This document shows, piece after piece, positions 7,485-15,036 of a stretch of 64,000 nucleotides of DNA. How positions within the stretch are numbered: position 1 is the first letter of the stretch; each line of letters begins with the position of its first letter. Below the pieces are notes generated by a model. It had not been told where the DNA came from and searched no databases. It worked only from the letters and a program-made list of their open reading frames with translations. The position numbers were made by a program, and so were the translations under genes. This DNA comes from Deltaproteobacteria bacterium (GTDB lineage Bacteria > Myxococcota_A > UBA9160 > UBA6930): the NCBI GenBank assembly GCA_029261795.1, contig JAJDAP010000076.1:40423-104422 (forward strand), given 5' to 3'.

Positions 7485-7976
7485 ATGGCCGAGAATTTCG
7501 AGATCACCAAGGAGATGGAGGCCGCGATTGGCGTGGAGTCCGATCCGTGGACCTACGAGGTCACGACGACGAGCGTGCGCGCCTTCGCCCGTGGCGTCGG
7601 ATACACCGACCGCGTCTACTTCGACGTCGATGCCGCGAAGGCGGCCGGCTACCGCAGCCTGCCCTGCCCGCCCACCTACCTGGGCACAGCCGTCTTCATC
7701 CCCGGCGAAAGCAACGACACGTTCAGCGGACCGAAGAACACGGGCCCCGGCGTGAAGCACGGGCTCAAGAACGTGCTCGATGGCGGCACCGAGACCGAGT
7801 ACTTCGCCGACATCTGCGCCGGCGACACGCTGACCGCCACCAACCAGGTGGGCGATCTGCAACTACGTGAGAGCAAGACCACGGGCACCATGCTCATCGT
7901 GACGACGCTCACCACCTGCACCAACCAAGATGGCGTGGTCGTTGCCAAGCAGCGCGGCCAGGGCCTCTTCTACTAG
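7485..7976 (+). CDS. MaoC-like dehydratase subunit (N-terminal type)
   Basis: A 163-residue hot-dog-fold protein resembling the MaoC N-terminal/FAS1-like dehydratase domain (VRAFARGVGYTDRVYFD, YRSLPCPPTYLGTAVF). It lacks the catalytic DxNPxH motif, as expected for the non-catalytic partner of a heteromeric (R)-enoyl-CoA hydratase. A strong SD AGGAGGAA precedes the ATG at 7485. The catalytic partner begins 16 bp downstream. Together they resemble two-subunit hydratases such as ChsH1/ChsH2 or HadB/HadC, acting on acyl-CoA or steroid side chains. The substrate is inferred only. Confidence 0.8.
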   Translation: MAENFEITKEMEAAIGVESDPWTYEVTTTSVRAFARGVGYTDRVYFDVDAAKAAGYRSLPCPPTYLGTAVFIPGESNDTFSGPKNTGPGVKHGLKNVLDGGTETEYFADICAGDTLTATNQVGDLQLRESKTTGTMLIVTTLTTCTNQDGVVVAKQRGQGLFY

Positions 7977-7992
7977 ACCAGAGGAAGACGAA

Positions 7993-8412
7993 ATGCCCCT
8001 CTCTTGGGATTCGTTCAAAGAAGGTGACGAACTGCCGGTGCTGAAGAAGGCTCCGGGCGTCACACAACTCGTCAAGTACGCGGCCGGTGGCGGCGACTTC
8101 AACCCGCTCCATCACGATTTCGCGTTTCCGCAGTCGAAGGCGTTGGGTTCGATCATCATTCACGGGCGCTTCAAGTACGCGGCGCTGGGCGAGCTGGTCT
8201 CGAACTGGCTCGATCACGGTGGACGCATCGCGAAGCTCGGCTGCCAGTACCGCGGCATGGACCTGCCCGAGAACGAGATGACGCTCGGCGGCAAGGTCGT
8301 GAAGAAGTACGAGGAAGGCGGTCGAAAGCTGGCCGACCTCGAACTCTGGGTGAACAACGCAAAGGGCAAGAACACGACGCCGGGTTCGGCGACGGTCGAC
8401 TTCGGCGCCTGA
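7993..8412 (+). CDS. MaoC-like enoyl-CoA hydratase, catalytic subunit
   Basis: A 139-residue hot-dog protein with the hydratase motif GDFNPLHHD (catalytic Asp35 and His40) followed by the IIIHGRFKYAALG helix. It hydrates trans-2-enoyl-CoA in (R)-specific fashion in members of this family. The ATG at 7993 sits after GAGGAAGACGAA. It forms an evident two-gene operon with the preceding MaoC partner; a hairpin follows the stop codon. Confidence 0.85.
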   Translation: MPLSWDSFKEGDELPVLKKAPGVTQLVKYAAGGGDFNPLHHDFAFPQSKALGSIIIHGRFKYAALGELVSNWLDHGGRIAKLGCQYRGMDLPENEMTLGGKVVKKYEEGGRKLADLELWVNNAKGKNTTPGSATVDFGA

Positions 8413-8428
8413 CCAGCGGCCCGTGCCC

Positions 8429-8454
8429 CGCGCTCGGGTTCAATCCCGGGCGCG
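8429..8454. terminator. Hairpin between convergent genes
   Basis: CGCGCTCGGG pairs with CCCGGGCGCG over 10 bp (one G-T pair) around a 6-base loop. It lies between the MaoC operon end (8412) and overlaps the last codons of the convergent SRPBCC gene. There is no T-run on either side, so if it terminates transcription it does so weakly or bidirectionally. Confidence 0.35.
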
Positions 8455-8934
8455 GGTCCCGGCCGATCGCAGCGAGACCAACAGATCGCCCCACCAGAGG
8501 CCCATCGAACCGATGAACGCCTCGCGACCCTGGCCGTGCCAGACGCCGTGATCCATGCCGAGTTCGTCGAAGCCGTAGTGCTCGATCGTGACGCGGGTGC
8601 CCTTGTCGATCCCCTCGAAGCGCACTTCGACCTCGGTCCACTCCTCGTCGGCGAAGTCGCGGCCGCCCATCAAGAATACGAGCCGCTTGCCGGGTTCCCA
8701 GGCGACGATGCGACCGAGTTCGAAGCACTCATCTCTGCCGGAGCCGTAGACTTCGAGCAGTCGACCCCCTTCCCCGGCTTCGAAACGCATCACGCCCTCC
8801 TGGCCATCGATCGCGGCGCGAAAGCGCGGTCCGCGACGCCACCAGCGATCGACCGCCTCGGTAAAGAGCGTGAACGTCTCGTCGGGATCGAGCGGTACCG
8901 TGGTCAGGGCGCGCACGCGCGTCTCGAGGCTCAT
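8440..8934 (-). CDS. SRPBCC/AHSA1-family protein
   Basis: A 164-residue START-like domain protein of the AHSA1 (activator of Hsp90 homologue) group: RVRALTTVPLDPDETFTLFT at the start, EPGKRLVF and WTEVEVRFEGIDKGTRVTIEHYGF in the core, and a C-terminal helix. Such domains bind hydrophobic ligands. It is the last gene of the VOC-ArsR operon; its ATG overlaps the ArsR stop codon (ATGA). ArsR-SRPBCC pairs are a recurrent arrangement, but the ligand is unknown. Confidence 0.8.
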   Translation of the reverse strand: MSLETRVRALTTVPLDPDETFTLFTEAVDRWWRRGPRFRAAIDGQEGVMRFEAGEGGRLLEVYGSGRDECFELGRIVAWEPGKRLVFLMGGRDFADEEWTEVEVRFEGIDKGTRVTIEHYGFDELGMDHGVWHGQGREAFIGSMGLWWGDLLVSLRSAGTRARD

Positions 8935-9290
8935 CGCTTGCGCCCCTTCGGAGCGGCCGCCTTCTTCTGCTCCGCCAGCTGACGGAACGAGTCCAGCTGA
9001 TCGTCCCAGAAGCGCTGGACCTCGCTGATCCAGATCTGCAGTTCGTCGATGGGCTCAGGACACAATTGGTAGACCCGTGCACGCGCGTCCTCGGGGTCAC
9101 GCGCTTCTTCGACGAGGCCGTTCGTTCGCAACACACGAAGGTGTCGGCTCATCGCGGGGCGGCTCATATCGAAGGCATCGGCGAGCTCGCCGGCGCGACG
9201 TGGCTCTTCCCGCAGGAGGTCCACGACGCGCCGGCGGGTCGGATCCGCAAGTGCTGCCAGCGTGCTGTCGAGATCGAAGGCGGCGGCCAT
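8931..9290 (-). CDS. ArsR-family transcriptional regulator
   Basis: A 119-residue winged-helix protein. ALADPTRRRVVDLLREEP, AGELADAFDMSRPAMSRHLR (recognition helix) and NGLVEEARDPEDARARVY (wing) are the ArsR hallmarks. The metal-binding ELCVCDL-type motif is absent, so it is not a classical arsenic sensor. The start at 9290 lies 2 bp after the preceding VOC stop. Being in the same transcript as the VOC genes, it probably represses the operon at the inverted repeat 10724-10745 (inference). Confidence 0.85.
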   Translation of the reverse strand: MAAAFDLDSTLAALADPTRRRVVDLLREEPRRAGELADAFDMSRPAMSRHLRVLRTNGLVEEARDPEDARARVYQLCPEPIDELQIWISEVQRFWDDQLDSFRQLAEQKKAAAPKGRKR

Positions 9291-9292
9291 CG

Positions 9293-9736
9293 CTAGCTCG
9301 AAGGATCCCAGTCCTCGGGCGCCACTTCGCGCTTCTTCGTGGCGAAGGTCCACTCGAAGCCCTCGGGATCGAGCGCCGTATAGCGGCGGTCGCCGTAGAA
9401 CGTGTCCTCGAGATCCGTCGAGATCTCCGCGCCAGCCGCCTTCGCGTTGGCACAGTGTGCTTCCACATCGTCGACGTAGACGTACAACTGACTCACTGAA
9501 TTGTGCTGTCGCTTCGGGTTCCGATAGTCGGGGCCCGGGTGTCCCATCATCACGACACCATCGTCGCCGAGCTGGATCTCGGTGTGCCCGAGCGTCCCGT
9601 CCGGCATCGTCACGGCGTGATCCGTCCGCTCCTGGAAGGCGAATGCCTTCACCAACCAGTCCACGCTTCCGCGTAGGTCTTCGTAGTAGAGGTATGCCGT
9701 GATTCGCGGCATTTCCGCGGGCTTTGTTTCTGTCAT
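9293..9736 (-). CDS. VOC/glyoxalase-like protein (third of three)
   Basis: A 147-residue protein of the vicinal-oxygen-chelate/PhnB-like superfamily, with paired beta-alpha-beta-beta-beta modules: ITAYLYYEDLRGSVDWLVKA, DGTLGHTEIQLGD, LYVYVDDVEAHCANAKAAGA and RRYTALDPEGFEWTF. It may bind a metal and bleomycin- or glyoxal-like compounds; the true substrate is unknown. The ATG at 9736 has a GGAG that overlaps the stop of the previous VOC gene, indicating translational coupling. Confidence 0.82.
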   Translation of the reverse strand: MTETKPAEMPRITAYLYYEDLRGSVDWLVKAFAFQERTDHAVTMPDGTLGHTEIQLGDDGVVMMGHPGPDYRNPKRQHNSVSQLYVYVDDVEAHCANAKAAGAEISTDLEDTFYGDRRYTALDPEGFEWTFATKKREVAPEDWDPSS

Positions 9737-9740
9737 GTTC

Positions 9741-10178
9741 CTACTCCTCGTTTTCGACGGCGGCTCGCAGCTCGGCGTCCGGAACTTCGCGGACGAACTG
9801 CGAGAAGATCCAACGGTGCCCCTCGAGATCCATCGCGCGATACGAGCGACTCCCGTGGAATTGGTCCTCGGGCGGTTCGGCGATGGTGGCACCCTCGGCG
9901 CTGGCGCGTGCGTAGTGCGCGTCGACATCGGGTACCTCGCAGTTCACTTGTGCATGAACGGCGGGAAGATTCTGCGGACTCGCCATGCCGCCGGCTTCCC
10001 ACGTCGTCGCGACGTAGACCGTGGCTCCCCCGATCTCGAGTTCGGCATGTCCGATCGAGCCATCGGGCATGTCGAGCCGATACTTCTCGGTGAAACCGAA
10101 CGCGCGACACAGGAACTCGATCGCGGCCGCTGCATCGTCGTAGGCCAAGCTAGGCGTCAGGACCTGTCGCTGCGTCAT
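9741..10178 (-). CDS. VOC/glyoxalase-like protein (second of three)
   Basis: A 145-residue PhnB-like VOC protein (LTPSLAYDDAAAAIEFLCRA, DGSIGHAELEIGG, EVPDVDAHYARASAEGA, SYRAMDLEGHRWIF). It is a paralogue of its two neighbours, differing mostly in the loops. The ATG overlaps the stop of a 21-codon mini-ORF (ATGA) that links it to the first VOC gene. No function beyond the family can be assigned. Confidence 0.82.
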   Translation of the reverse strand: MTQRQVLTPSLAYDDAAAAIEFLCRAFGFTEKYRLDMPDGSIGHAELEIGGATVYVATTWEAGGMASPQNLPAVHAQVNCEVPDVDAHYARASAEGATIAEPPEDQFHGSRSYRAMDLEGHRWIFSQFVREVPDAELRAAVENEE

Positions 10179-10240
10179 TGCGCGGCCTCGACCCGCGGAT
10201 CGGACGCCGTCGAGTGCTTTCCCGGGTCGATCGCGCTCAT
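10175..10240 (-). CDS. 21-residue mini-ORF bridging two VOC genes
   Basis: MSAIDPGKHSTASDPRVEAA(Q) starts with an ATG overlapping the stop of the first VOC gene and ends with a TGA overlapping the ATG of the second. Both junctions are 4-bp ATGA overlaps. The peptide has no recognisable fold. Its likely role, if translated, is to carry ribosomes across the 60-bp gap for coupled translation. It could equally be chance in GC-rich DNA. Confidence 0.35.
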   Translation of the reverse strand: MSAIDPGKHSTASDPRVEAAQ

Positions 10241-10683
10241 CCGTTCACTTCCTTGTTGGCGGCTTCCCATGCGGCATCGTCGACGCGCTGCCCGAAGTAC
10301 CAGGGATGCCCCTCGCAATCGAGGCAGCCATAGACGCGATCGCCGTAGTGCTGGGTGACGGGCTCCTGGATGATCTCGGCGCCGCCGGCACGTGCCTGCT
10401 CGCAGTGCGCGTCGACATCGGCCACGAAGACATAGAGCGATTGGGTGTAGCCCCCGCCGACATCCTTCGGGCTCTTGGAACCGGGCATGCGGCCGGCCGT
10501 GGCAACCTGGATGAGTGCGTCCGCGAGCACCAGCTCGGAATGCACGACCTCGCCGTTTGGCCCGTCGACCACGATCCGGGCTTCGAAACCGAAGGCCTTG
10601 CCGAGCCAGTCGATGGCAGCGCGGGGGTCGTCGTAGAAGATCGCACTGGCGGTCGGGGTCCAGTCCTTGGGGACGATGCTCAT
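10237..10683 (-). CDS. VOC/glyoxalase-like protein (first of three)
   Basis: A 148-residue PhnB-like VOC protein: TASAIFYDDPRAAIDWLGKA, EVVHSELVLAD, LYVFVADVDAHCEQARAGGA and VYGCLDCEGHPWYFGQ. The usual ARDPEGHxW is CLDCEGHPW here, adding two cysteines. The start at 10683 is set by GGAGGAATCCCG-ATG; an upstream in-frame ATG at 10713 would sit inside the promoter. First gene of the operon. Confidence 0.82.
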   Translation of the reverse strand: MSIVPKDWTPTASAIFYDDPRAAIDWLGKAFGFEARIVVDGPNGEVVHSELVLADALIQVATAGRMPGSKSPKDVGGGYTQSLYVFVADVDAHCEQARAGGAEIIQEPVTQHYGDRVYGCLDCEGHPWYFGQRVDDAAWEAANKEVNG

Positions 10684-10707
10684 CGGGATTCCTCCGTTGG
10701 GATCCCG

Positions 10708-10745
10708 ATTCATACGTCAAATTTAGTTAACGGTCAAGTTAACTA
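10708..10745 (-). promoter_or_regulatory. Promoter and operator of the VOC-ArsR operon
   Basis: Reading towards the VOC genes, TTGACC (10737-10732) and TATGAA (10714-10709) are separated by exactly 17 bp, a near-consensus sigma-70 promoter. A perfect inverted repeat, TAGTTAAC-6 bp-GTTAACTA (10724-10745), covers the -35 and the upstream half of the spacer. This AT-rich dyad in GC-rich DNA fits an ArsR-type operator. The right arm also supplies the TAG stop of the crotonase gene. Confidence 0.6.
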
Positions 10746-11582
10746 CTTATCGCCCTTCGCCTTGGTCCGGTAGTCCCCGAACTGCGCATCCCGCTTGTCC
10801 AGGGCGTGGGTCACGCCCTTGGCGAACTCCTTCAGGTACTCGCGCGACGAGCGCTGATGGAAGGCCAGCGCCTGGATCTCGGTGCCGGCCTTGATCGCCG
10901 CGCGCATGCCCTGGATCTCCATCGCGCGATGGATCGAGCGCTTGTTCAACTGCTGGAGATCCGGCGGAATCTTGGCGATGCGCTCGGCCATTCCGAGCAC
11001 CGCGTCTTCCAACTCGTCGTTCGCATAGCATCGGTTCGCGAGGCCCATGCGCACCGCTTCCGCGCCATCGATCGAATCGCCGGTGAGCATCAATTCCATG
11101 GCATTGCGAAAACCTGCCAGCCAGACGTGGAACTGGTTGTCCGGCGGGCTCATCAAGCGAACCGGCGGGTAGCCGATCTGCGCGTCCTCGGAGACGTAGA
11201 CCAGATCGCAGGCCGCCATCAATTCCGAGCCGCCGGCCAGGCAGTAGCCGTGGACCTGGGCGATCACGGGTTTCGCGAGATCCCAGATCCGGAAGGCGCC
11301 CTCGACCACATGGCGCGGCCAGAAGCCATCGCCGCCAGCGGAGAAGTACGGCTGATCCTTCGTACTGTCGCTGCCGAGGTCGTACCCGGCCGAGAAGCAC
11401 TTGCCCGCCCCGCGCAGCACGATGACGTGGACTTCGGGGTCGCGGTCGGCGCGTTCCAACGCGGCAAAGAGTTCACCGCGAAGCGGGTTCGAGAGCGCGT
11501 TGCGCTTCTCGGGCCGATTCAGGGTGATGCGGCGGAGCTTCGGGCGGGGCTCGTCTTCGAGAACGAGCGCAGCGTCAGTCAT
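10743..11582 (-). CDS. Enoyl-CoA hydratase/isomerase (crotonase) family protein
   Basis: A 279-residue crotonase-fold protein acting on acyl-CoA thioesters. Both oxyanion-hole segments are present: GKCFSAGYDL (about 60-69) and HGYCLAGGSELMAACDL (111-127). The catalytic Glu corresponding to Glu144 of rat hydratase is probably Glu120. The region equivalent to the Glu164 motif (usually FGxPE) reads IGYPPVRLM, so that Glu is missing and simple hydratase activity is uncertain. AGGAGGG precedes the ATG. Confidence 0.85.
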   Translation of the reverse strand: MTDAALVLEDEPRPKLRRITLNRPEKRNALSNPLRGELFAALERADRDPEVHVIVLRGAGKCFSAGYDLGSDSTKDQPYFSAGGDGFWPRHVVEGAFRIWDLAKPVIAQVHGYCLAGGSELMAACDLVYVSEDAQIGYPPVRLMSPPDNQFHVWLAGFRNAMELMLTGDSIDGAEAVRMGLANRCYANDELEDAVLGMAERIAKIPPDLQQLNKRSIHRAMEIQGMRAAIKAGTEIQALAFHQRSSREYLKEFAKGVTHALDKRDAQFGDYRTKAKGDK

Positions 11583-11650
11583 GGGTCCCTCCTGTGGGAC
11601 CCGCGATCCTACTCCGCTCTGCTGCTGGGCGCTGAGTGGCGCCGAAGACG

Positions 11651-11932
11651 CTAGCGAAGCGCCTTGTGGACCCTGCGCTTCAGCTTCACGGCTTCGGGAG
11701 CCAGCTTCGCTTCGTCCATGTGGATGAGGAAGTTGTCGAGACCGCCGTGCTTCTGGACGGTGCGGATCGCGCGGGTGGAAACCCGTAGCGCGAGTTCGCG
11801 ACCGAGCGCTTCGCTCCTCAGATGGACGACCTGGAGGTTCGGCTGGAAGCGGCGCGGCGTCTTCGTGTTCGAGTGCGCCACGTTGCGTCCGGCCTTCGAG
11901 ACCTTGTTGGTGAGCTGGCAGTGCTTGGACAT
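11651..11932 (-). CDS. rpmB: 50S ribosomal protein L28
   Basis: A 93-residue protein (MSKHCQLTNKVSKAGRNVAH; TPRRFQPNLQVVHL; LRVSTRAIRTVQKHGGLDNF) matching bacterial L28. It lacks the paired CxxC zinc ribbon found in zinc-binding L28 forms. It is the last gene of a three-gene ribosomal cluster, 4 bp after rpmE2. The start at 11932 follows the conserved N-terminus rather than the ATG at 11980. Confidence 0.92.
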   Translation of the reverse strand: MSKHCQLTNKVSKAGRNVAHSNTKTPRRFQPNLQVVHLRSEALGRELALRVSTRAIRTVQKHGGLDNFLIHMDEAKLAPEAVKLKRRVHKALR

Positions 11933-11936
11933 CGCT

Positions 11937-12185
11937 CTAACCCTTGGCCTGGCCGTAGCGCTTGCGGAAGCGATCGACACGGCCTTCCGAATCGACGGAG
12001 CGCTGTTGGCCGGTCCAGAACGGATGGCTCTCAGCCGAAATTTCGAGCGTGATCACCGGGAGCTCTTCCCCGTCGACTTCCTTGGTCTTCTCGGAAGTAA
12101 CGGTGGAGCGGGTGACCCACTCCTTGCCCGTCGCGCTGTCGACGAACAGGACCTTGTGATAGTCGGGATGGATATCGGGCTTCAC
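11937..12185 (-). CDS. rpmE2: 50S ribosomal protein L31 type B
   Basis: An 82-residue type B L31 ([60 protein letters not shown]). It has no zinc-binding CxxC pair, unlike type A L31. Type B paralogues typically replace the zinc-containing form under zinc limitation. It lies between rpsN and rpmB. Confidence 0.93.
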   Translation of the reverse strand: MKPDIHPDYHKVLFVDSATGKEWVTRSTVTSEKTKEVDGEELPVITLEISAESHPFWTGQQRSVDSEGRVDRFRKRYGQAKG

Positions 12186-12273
12186 TTTGACTTCGCTCGC
12201 CTTCGGCTCGCTGCGCGCCGGACCTGGCCGGCATGCAATCGAATTGGAGGATGGATCGGAAACGGGAGTGGGC

Positions 12274-12579
12274 TTACCAGCTCGACTTCTTCATACCGGG
12301 CAGTTCGCCACGCAGCGTCATCTCGCGGAGCATGATCCGCGACAGGCCGAACTTCCGGTAGACGGCATGGGAGCGGCCGGTCAGAACACAGCGGCGGGTC
12401 AGGCGGGTCGGGCAGGAGTTGCGCGGCAATTTCGCGAACTGCTCCTGGATCTCGAGCTTCTCCTCGATCGAGACCTCGGGATCGTTCAAGCGCTTGCGGA
12501 GGCCCGCGCGCTTGTCTGCGTGCTTGGCGATCAGTCGCTTCCGCTTCTGATCTCGCAGGACCTGGGACTTCTTCGCCAT
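12274..12579 (-). CDS. rpsN: 30S ribosomal protein S14, zinc-free form
   Basis: A 101-residue S14 ([68 protein letters not shown]). This is the long form without the CxxC-x12-CxxC zinc site (only single cysteines remain). It leads the cluster rpsN-rpmE2-rpmB outside the main ribosomal operon, as in Zur-regulated sets, but no TGTTATAACA-like Zur box is visible upstream. Confidence 0.93.
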   Translation of the reverse strand: MAKKSQVLRDQKRKRLIAKHADKRAGLRKRLNDPEVSIEEKLEIQEQFAKLPRNSCPTRLTRRCVLTGRSHAVYRKFGLSRIMLREMTLRGELPGMKKSSW

Positions 12580-12772
12580 GACTTTGGATTCTCTGGTGTT
12601 TTCGCGTCGATGCAGCTGCGGACTCCGAGCTGGGAGTCGACGCGGACGGACGCGGGGCCGGGGGCCCGGGAGCGGCGGAGGGTAGGAATCGGGACCCCGA
12701 GGCGCAAGCTGGCAGGGCCCTGTGGCCCCGTGGGGAATCGGTACCCTCGCAGCAGCTTGGGGGACTTCTGAG

Positions 12773-13759
12773 ATGACGCATCGTACCGGACTCGCCTGGG
12801 CGCTGGCCCTGCTGCTGGGCCCGCTCGGCTTCGGCTGCGCGACATCGAAGCCGCTCGTCCCGCCGATCGAGACCGGCCAGCTGCTCCTCTGGGAGGCGGT
12901 AGCCCCCACGGGCGAGCCCCTCCACCTCCTCGGCACGCTCCACATCGGCCGCAGCAGCTACGAGTTCGACCCGGCCATCCAGGCGGCCCTGGACGATTCC
13001 GACGTCCTCGCCCTGGAGCTCCGGATGTCCGAGCTCGAGCCCGAGGCGATCCGCATCGCGTTTGCCAAGGTCGGCCTGTTCGCCGACCAGGGCCTGTTCG
13101 AAGCGGTCTCGCCCGAAACCGGCGAACTCGTGCGCCAGTGGCTCGAGGCGAGTGGTACATCCGAGGAATCGGTCCGCTCGGTAAAGCCCTGGGCGGTCTG
13201 GTTGATGGTAATGAGCACGGCGGTCGAAAGCGGCGGCTTCGAATTCGACAAGGGCGTGGAGAGCAAGCTCACCGTTGACGCCGCACCCTCCCTGCCCACC
13301 GTGGGGCTCGAGACGCTGGACAGCCAGCTGGCCACACTCGACGCGCTCCCGGCCGAATTCCAGGAGGAGATGCTGCGCGATTCGCTCGAGGCGGCACTCG
13401 CTCCGCCAACGAAAGAGCCATCCGCGGGCGGCTCGGAGGAGGATTCGGGACGGACCGAGTTCGCCGAAGCGGCCGATCAGATGATCGACGCCTGGCAGAA
13501 AGGGGATCTCGACTGGATCGAGCGGCAAGTCCTGGGCCAGGCGACACCCGAGGAGATCAGCGACCCCGTCATCGTTGCGCGCAACCACAACATGGCGGCC
13601 GGCATCGAGCGGCTGATCACCGAGGGCCACAGACCCTTCGTCGCGGTCGGCGCCGCCCACATGGTCGGCGACCAGGGCCTGCCCCAGCTCCTCGTCGGGC
13701 GCGGCTACCGTGTGCGCCGCGTCCCCAAGACACCGCCCAGCGCCCCGAGCGAGGAGTAG
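12773..13759 (+). CDS. TraB/GumN-family lipoprotein
   Basis: A 328-residue protein with a lipoprotein signal ([13 protein letters not shown], lipid-Cys about 22) followed by a TraB/GumN (TIKI-like) domain. The family signatures LLGTLHIG near the N-terminus and [15 protein letters not shown] near the C-terminus are present. Relatives are metal-dependent proteases or of unknown role; the predicted location is an outer or inner membrane leaflet. An acidic, Ser/Gly-rich insert lies near 225-240. The start at 12773 is preferred over GTG 12722 because it begins the signal peptide. Confidence 0.8.
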   Translation: MTHRTGLAWALALLLGPLGFGCATSKPLVPPIETGQLLLWEAVAPTGEPLHLLGTLHIGRSSYEFDPAIQAALDDSDVLALELRMSELEPEAIRIAFAKVGLFADQGLFEAVSPETGELVRQWLEASGTSEESVRSVKPWAVWLMVMSTAVESGGFEFDKGVESKLTVDAAPSLPTVGLETLDSQLATLDALPAEFQEEMLRDSLEAALAPPTKEPSAGGSEEDSGRTEFAEAADQMIDAWQKGDLDWIERQVLGQATPEEISDPVIVARNHNMAAGIERLITEGHRPFVAVGAAHMVGDQGLPQLLVGRGYRVRRVPKTPPSAPSEE

Positions 13760-13766
13760 CGAGAGC

Positions 13767-14315
13767 GTGCAACAGATCGACCCCACCGCGTGGATCGCGG
13801 CCAGCGCCGAGCTCTACGGCAAGATCCAGGTTGGCGCCGAAGCCTCCCTCTGGCCCAAGTGCGTGATTCGCGCCGAGGCCCAGGAAGTGCGCATCGGCGC
13901 TCACACGAACGTTCAGGACTTCGCCATGATCCACATCGGCTACGACAATCCCACGATCATTGGCGAATTCTGTTCGATCACGCACCACGCCACCGTACAC
14001 GGTGCCGTCGTCGAGGACGATTGTCTGATCGGGATCAATGCCGTGATCATGGACGGCGCCGTGATTGGTCGAGGCTCGATCGTGGCTCCCGGAGCCGTCG
14101 TCACCGAGGGCAAGCTCATTGCGCCGAACTCGATCGTGGCCGGGGTACCCGCCAAGGTGATCAAGGAGCGCGACAACGCCGCGGAGAACCGGCTCAACGC
14201 CTGGAACTATTGGCGCAATGCAAGGGCCTTCCGCCGCGGCGAGCATCGCGCCTGGGACGGCGAGGCGTTCGCCAGGTTCACGGCCGAGAAGCGCAAGGAG
14301 CTGGGCCTGGCCTAA
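13767..14315 (+). CDS. Gamma-carbonic-anhydrase-like hexapeptide protein
   Basis: A 182-residue left-handed beta-helix protein of the gamma-class carbonic anhydrase/YrdA group. Repeats run from KIQVGAEASLWPKCVIRAEA to RGSIVAPGAVVTEGKLIAPN. Candidate zinc histidines occur in NVQDFAMIHIG and SITHHATVHG, in the expected order. A GTG start at 13767 follows GAGGAG and lies 7 bp after the TraB-like gene, so the two are probably cotranscribed. The C-terminal 40 residues form the usual helix. Confidence 0.85.
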   Translation: MQQIDPTAWIAASAELYGKIQVGAEASLWPKCVIRAEAQEVRIGAHTNVQDFAMIHIGYDNPTIIGEFCSITHHATVHGAVVEDDCLIGINAVIMDGAVIGRGSIVAPGAVVTEGKLIAPNSIVAGVPAKVIKERDNAAENRLNAWNYWRNARAFRRGEHRAWDGEAFARFTAEKRKELGLA

Positions 14316-14354
14316 CGTTTCTGGCGCCAGCGTCAGGCAACGCAGCCTGCTCCT

Positions 14355-14993
14355 TCAGTCGGAAGCAAGACCGTCGAACAGGAGCGAAACCGCGGCGTCG
14401 ACGGCAGCGCGGCATCCATCCGCGTCGAGCAGACCGTTGGCCCAGGAGATGCGCGCGCCATTGGTCAGGTGGGCGATGGTCCGGGCCGCGATCAACACGT
14501 CTGCGCCGCGCCGCAGTTCGCCGCGACCGCGGGCGGACATCAGGATCTCGGTCAGCAGGCCGATGGTGCGGTCCTGAAGCGCCAGCACACGCCGGGCGAC
14601 TCGGGCTTCCGGGTGGGTCGTCGCGCGAAGTGCAATCGTGGTGAGGTCGGGATCCTTGGCGAGCAGTTCGTGCTCGGCATCCAGGAAGCGGCGCATCCGC
14701 TCCCGAGCCGGTGCGACCCGATCCTCGCCCTTGCGGAAGCGCTGCCAGCCCTCCTCCTGCAGATCGCTCAACTGCTCGACGAGCAACTCTTCCTTGGAGC
14801 GGATGTGGCGATAGATCGAACTCGCCCCCATCCCGGCGCGGGCGGCAATCGCACGCAAGGTCGTGGCGTCGAAGCCGCGCTCGCGGAACAGCTCGCGAGC
14901 CGCCGCGTGAATGCGTGCACGGCTCTTGCGACCCCGGACAAGACGGCCGTCGTCCGGACGCAGCGGTCGCGTGGCGGCGCTTTGCTCCATCAT
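14355..14993 (-). CDS. TetR-family transcriptional regulator
   Basis: A 212-residue regulator. The HTH is at about 28-68 (IHAAARELFRERGFDATTLR, AIAARAGMGASSIYRHIRSK), followed by a helical ligand-binding domain. Two ATGs in tandem (14993, 14990) are possible starts, with no clear SD. It is the last gene downstream of purC-MFS-GNAT on the same strand, 43 bp after the acetyltransferase. Its target is likely the local operon or lipid genes, but no operator was identified. Confidence 0.85.
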   Translation of the reverse strand: MMEQSAATRPLRPDDGRLVRGRKSRARIHAAARELFRERGFDATTLRAIAARAGMGASSIYRHIRSKEELLVEQLSDLQEEGWQRFRKGEDRVAPARERMRRFLDAEHELLAKDPDLTTIALRATTHPEARVARRVLALQDRTIGLLTEILMSARGRGELRRGADVLIAARTIAHLTNGARISWANGLLDADGCRAAVDAAVSLLFDGLASD

Positions 14994-15036
14994 CGTTCGA
15001 GAGGGTGGCACACGGACGTAGCGCTGCCAGCGGCCT

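Noticed and set aside
12580..12640. Zur box upstream of rpsN
   Set aside because: No TGTTATAACA-like palindrome is seen, so zinc regulation was not annotated as a site.
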